Source: Lysinibacillus parviboronicapiens | Lineage (GTDB): Bacteria > Bacillota > Bacilli > Bacillales_A > Planococcaceae | DNA: 64,000 nt | Reading direction: 5' to 3' | Assembly (NCBI RefSeq): GCF_003049575.1 | Contig: NZ_PYWI01000012.1 | Span: 1-64,000 of the forward strand | Part shown: positions 62,404 through 64,000 of the stretch, piece after piece | Position numbering within the stretch: position 1 is the stretch's first letter | Layout: every line of letters starts with the position of its first letter | Notes under the pieces: model-generated | The model's database searches: none | What the model was told of the DNA's origin: nothing | What the model saw: only the letters and a program-made list of their open reading frames with translations | Translations under genes and position numbers: made by a program

Positions 62404-62518
62404 TCTACTCAGCTCCCTTTAGCTATTTATAGTAGTGTAACATACTTCATCTTTTTTCTTGGATAGGCCTTTATATGGTGCAATTATATCCTTTTGGGAT
62501 AGCTTTACGCTCTAAAAC

Positions 62519-63505
62519 TCATTTATGAACTGCTACTGCTTGTGACCCTAACTCTTGATAGCTTTTAAAAAATTGATCGACATTATATGTAACAAAGCCT
62601 TTTAATGGGTCCATTACAACTACTTTATCGCCTAAATGCCCAGTTAAAACAACAGCATGCAAGTTCATATACGCGGCACGCGAGGCTGCCTCACCTTCAT
62701 AGATCCAGCCCCTATCATTATTTGTTTTAGGAGTTGATAAATCCAATGTAACCCATGTCACAACTGGTACACCTTCACGGACAAGCTGTAAAATGTCATC
62801 CTGTGAAGCACCACTCATATTTTTGACACGTAAATCTGCTTGTTTATCTGCTATTACTGATTCCGCCGCTTTTACAATCGGAGCTGCAAAGACATACATA
62901 CCTTCCGCTTTGTCACGCGGATTTCCAGCAAATGCATATGCTGGATCTGGTCCAAATCTTTGCCCACCGATTGTTTTAAAATTTTGCTTCGGTAAATACG
63001 TATCAGCCATTTCAAGCTTCGTAACATTCATACCATAATAATTTAATACAGCTGTCAACGATGTAATTTCACAGCCATGTGGTAGTTCAGGATTTTGCAT
63101 AACAACAGGCACATCTAACTCTTGTTCATCCCTTGAAAAATGAGTTTGCAGTCGATAATAGGGCTTTGACGTATCGTAGATAAACGTATCAATTGTTGTA
63201 TAGCCATCGCCCCCCATACTATTTTCAAGTGTGGTTGCAGCAATTGTATATGTTTTACCCTCTACAAGTTTGGAGAATGTCGCCTCGCCCTCTTCAGAAC
63301 CAAGTGCATCCTCAATTTCTTCACCAGTCTCCAAATCTGTCACTTTTATATAGAGATTTGGAATAGGTGCTCCACTATTAAATTCCACCGTTAACACGGT
63401 TAAGTGATTTTTAGATTTATCTTGCTGCACAAGCTGATTACAACCTGAAAGTAGCATTATTATCATCAGACCTATTATAAAAAGGCGTTTATACCCCGTC
63501 CTCAA
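62519..63505 (-). CDS. Lipoprotein with C39-like cysteine peptidase domain
   Basis: 328 aa. Lipobox LLSGC at residues 18-22 after a hydrophobic signal. Residues about 35-110 look like a prealbumin/Cna-B-like domain (IPNLYIKVTDLETGEEIEDA). The C-terminal part is a peptidase_C39_2-like domain: catalytic Cys in HGCEITSLTA and His in LHAVVLTGH followed by VVVMDPLKGF. Probably a membrane-anchored papain-fold peptidase; substrate unknown. Start is TTG with GGAG about 12 bases upstream; less certain than the domain calls. Confidence 0.8.
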   Translation of the reverse strand: MRTGYKRLFIIGLMIIMLLSGCNQLVQQDKSKNHLTVLTVEFNSGAPIPNLYIKVTDLETGEEIEDALGSEEGEATFSKLVEGKTYTIAATTLENSMGGDGYTTIDTFIYDTSKPYYRLQTHFSRDEQELDVPVVMQNPELPHGCEITSLTAVLNYYGMNVTKLEMADTYLPKQNFKTIGGQRFGPDPAYAFAGNPRDKAEGMYVFAAPIVKAAESVIADKQADLRVKNMSGASQDDILQLVREGVPVVTWVTLDLSTPKTNNDRGWIYEGEAASRAAYMNLHAVVLTGHLGDKVVVMDPLKGFVTYNVDQFFKSYQELGSQAVAVHK

Positions 63506-63660
63506 GGCAAAATTCCGCTCCTATCTTGTTCGAAGACAATGAGGCTATCTTCAATTCTATTATTACAATTAATTGTAGTCTCTATTATACGCTAATTTTA
63601 TAGGTGTTCCTATTCTATCATGCTACTTTTTAATGAACTTACTCTTGTTCTCACAATATA

Positions 63661-64000
63661 TTAAGTTGTTTTCACAGTAGGGCGTAATGTATGTTTCAGC
63701 ACCTTGCCAGATGCATTACGTGGTAACTCTACTAAAAATTCAATTTCATGAGGCATTTTATATTTCGCAAGTTGTGTACGGCAATATGCTAGAATTGTCT
63801 CTTCATTTAAAGATTTCCCTTCCTTCAAAACAACAAACGCCTTTGGTACCTCACCATAAACTTCATGCGGTAAACCTACAACTGCGGCTTCTAAAATATC
63901 TGGCAATTGGTATAAAACTTCTTCCACTTCAATTGGATAAATATTTTCACCGCCACGAATAATCATATCTTTTTTACGGTCTACAATATATAAATAACCT
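63661..64000 (-). CDS. Acyl-CoA synthetase/AMP-dependent ligase, C-terminal part (partial)
   Basis: Open to the right edge; 113 codons present. The visible end is the AMP-forming C-terminal domain: GYLYIVDRKKDMIIRGGENI leads into the catalytic-lysine region LPRNASGKVLKHTLR near the end. The 5' part lies beyond the window. It activates a carboxylic or fatty acid as acyl-AMP and then acyl-CoA; chain length unknown. Stop codon at 63661. Confidence 0.92.
   Translation of the reverse strand, partial: GYLYIVDRKKDMIIRGGENIYPIEVEEVLYQLPDILEAAVVGLPHEVYGEVPKAFVVLKEGKSLNEETILAYCRTQLAKYKMPHEIEFLVELPRNASGKVLKHTLRPTVKTT

Overview
The window is AT-rich, low-GC Gram-positive DNA, most likely from Lysinibacillus (order Bacillales). 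Three things point there. Spore genes (sspE, a PdaA-type deacetylase) sit among Bacillus-type housekeeping genes. Gene order follows Bacillus subtilis closely. A racemase/ATP-grasp pair at 60473-62403 looks like the D-aspartate branch of an L-Lys-D-Asp (A4alpha) peptidoglycan, which is characteristic of Lysinibacillus. The genus call is inference; no database was searched.

Layout. 1-400: the 5' end of a 16S rRNA gene on the minus strand with its tandem promoters. 407-6449: ygxA, ygzB, perR, a 2-hydroxyacid dehydrogenase, bcp, a second hemL and ygaE, which is the B. subtilis order read away from an rrn operon. 6573-22825: a block that interrupts that order. It holds a tellurium/stress (Ter) module (TerA-like, TelA, YceG, HAD phosphatase, StiP, two-domain phosphoribosyltransferase, HpcH-like lyase, three TerD proteins) and a five-gene oligopeptide ABC transporter in appDFABC order. 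23274-31488: the B. subtilis order resumes (ygaD, ygaC, sspE, mutY, yfhP, yfhJ, yfhH, recX, yfhF), with a MITE-like element beside yfhP. 31581-42898: pdaA-like, rlmCD-like, a candidate small RNA, an MFS pump with an attenuator-like leader, YwqG, class I fumarase, a PfeT/ZosA-like P-type ATPase with a PerR box, BrkB, and YfkK. 42959-52290: motBA, an M29 aminopeptidase, carbonic anhydrase, an acetyltransferase, PPK2, a TspO-like protein, a methionine aminopeptidase, thiT under a TPP riboswitch, and two small-protein genes not obvious from length alone. 52330-64000: sbcCD, a 21-bp tandem repeat, a GDSL hydrolase, a second M29 aminopeptidase, a YfmL-like helicase, the D-aspartate pair, a C39-like lipoprotein and the 3' end of an acyl-CoA synthetase gene.

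How genes work together. perR has a PerR box at its own promoter, and a second box lies upstream of the P-type ATPase, which fits a peroxide/iron circuit. The Ter module combines Ca-binding TerD proteins and TelA with enzymes proposed in the literature to make a nucleoside-like metabolite. The racemase probably supplies D-Asp to the ligase for the cell-wall cross-bridge. RNA-level control is frequent: a TPP riboswitch, an attenuator-like MFS leader, an intra-operon terminator in the peptide transporter, a terminator that can cover the pdaA ribosome site, and a structured ygaD leader.

Starts were moved from the longest reading frame wherever a Shine-Dalgarno sequence decided the matter. Functions rest on motifs and family memory, not on searches.
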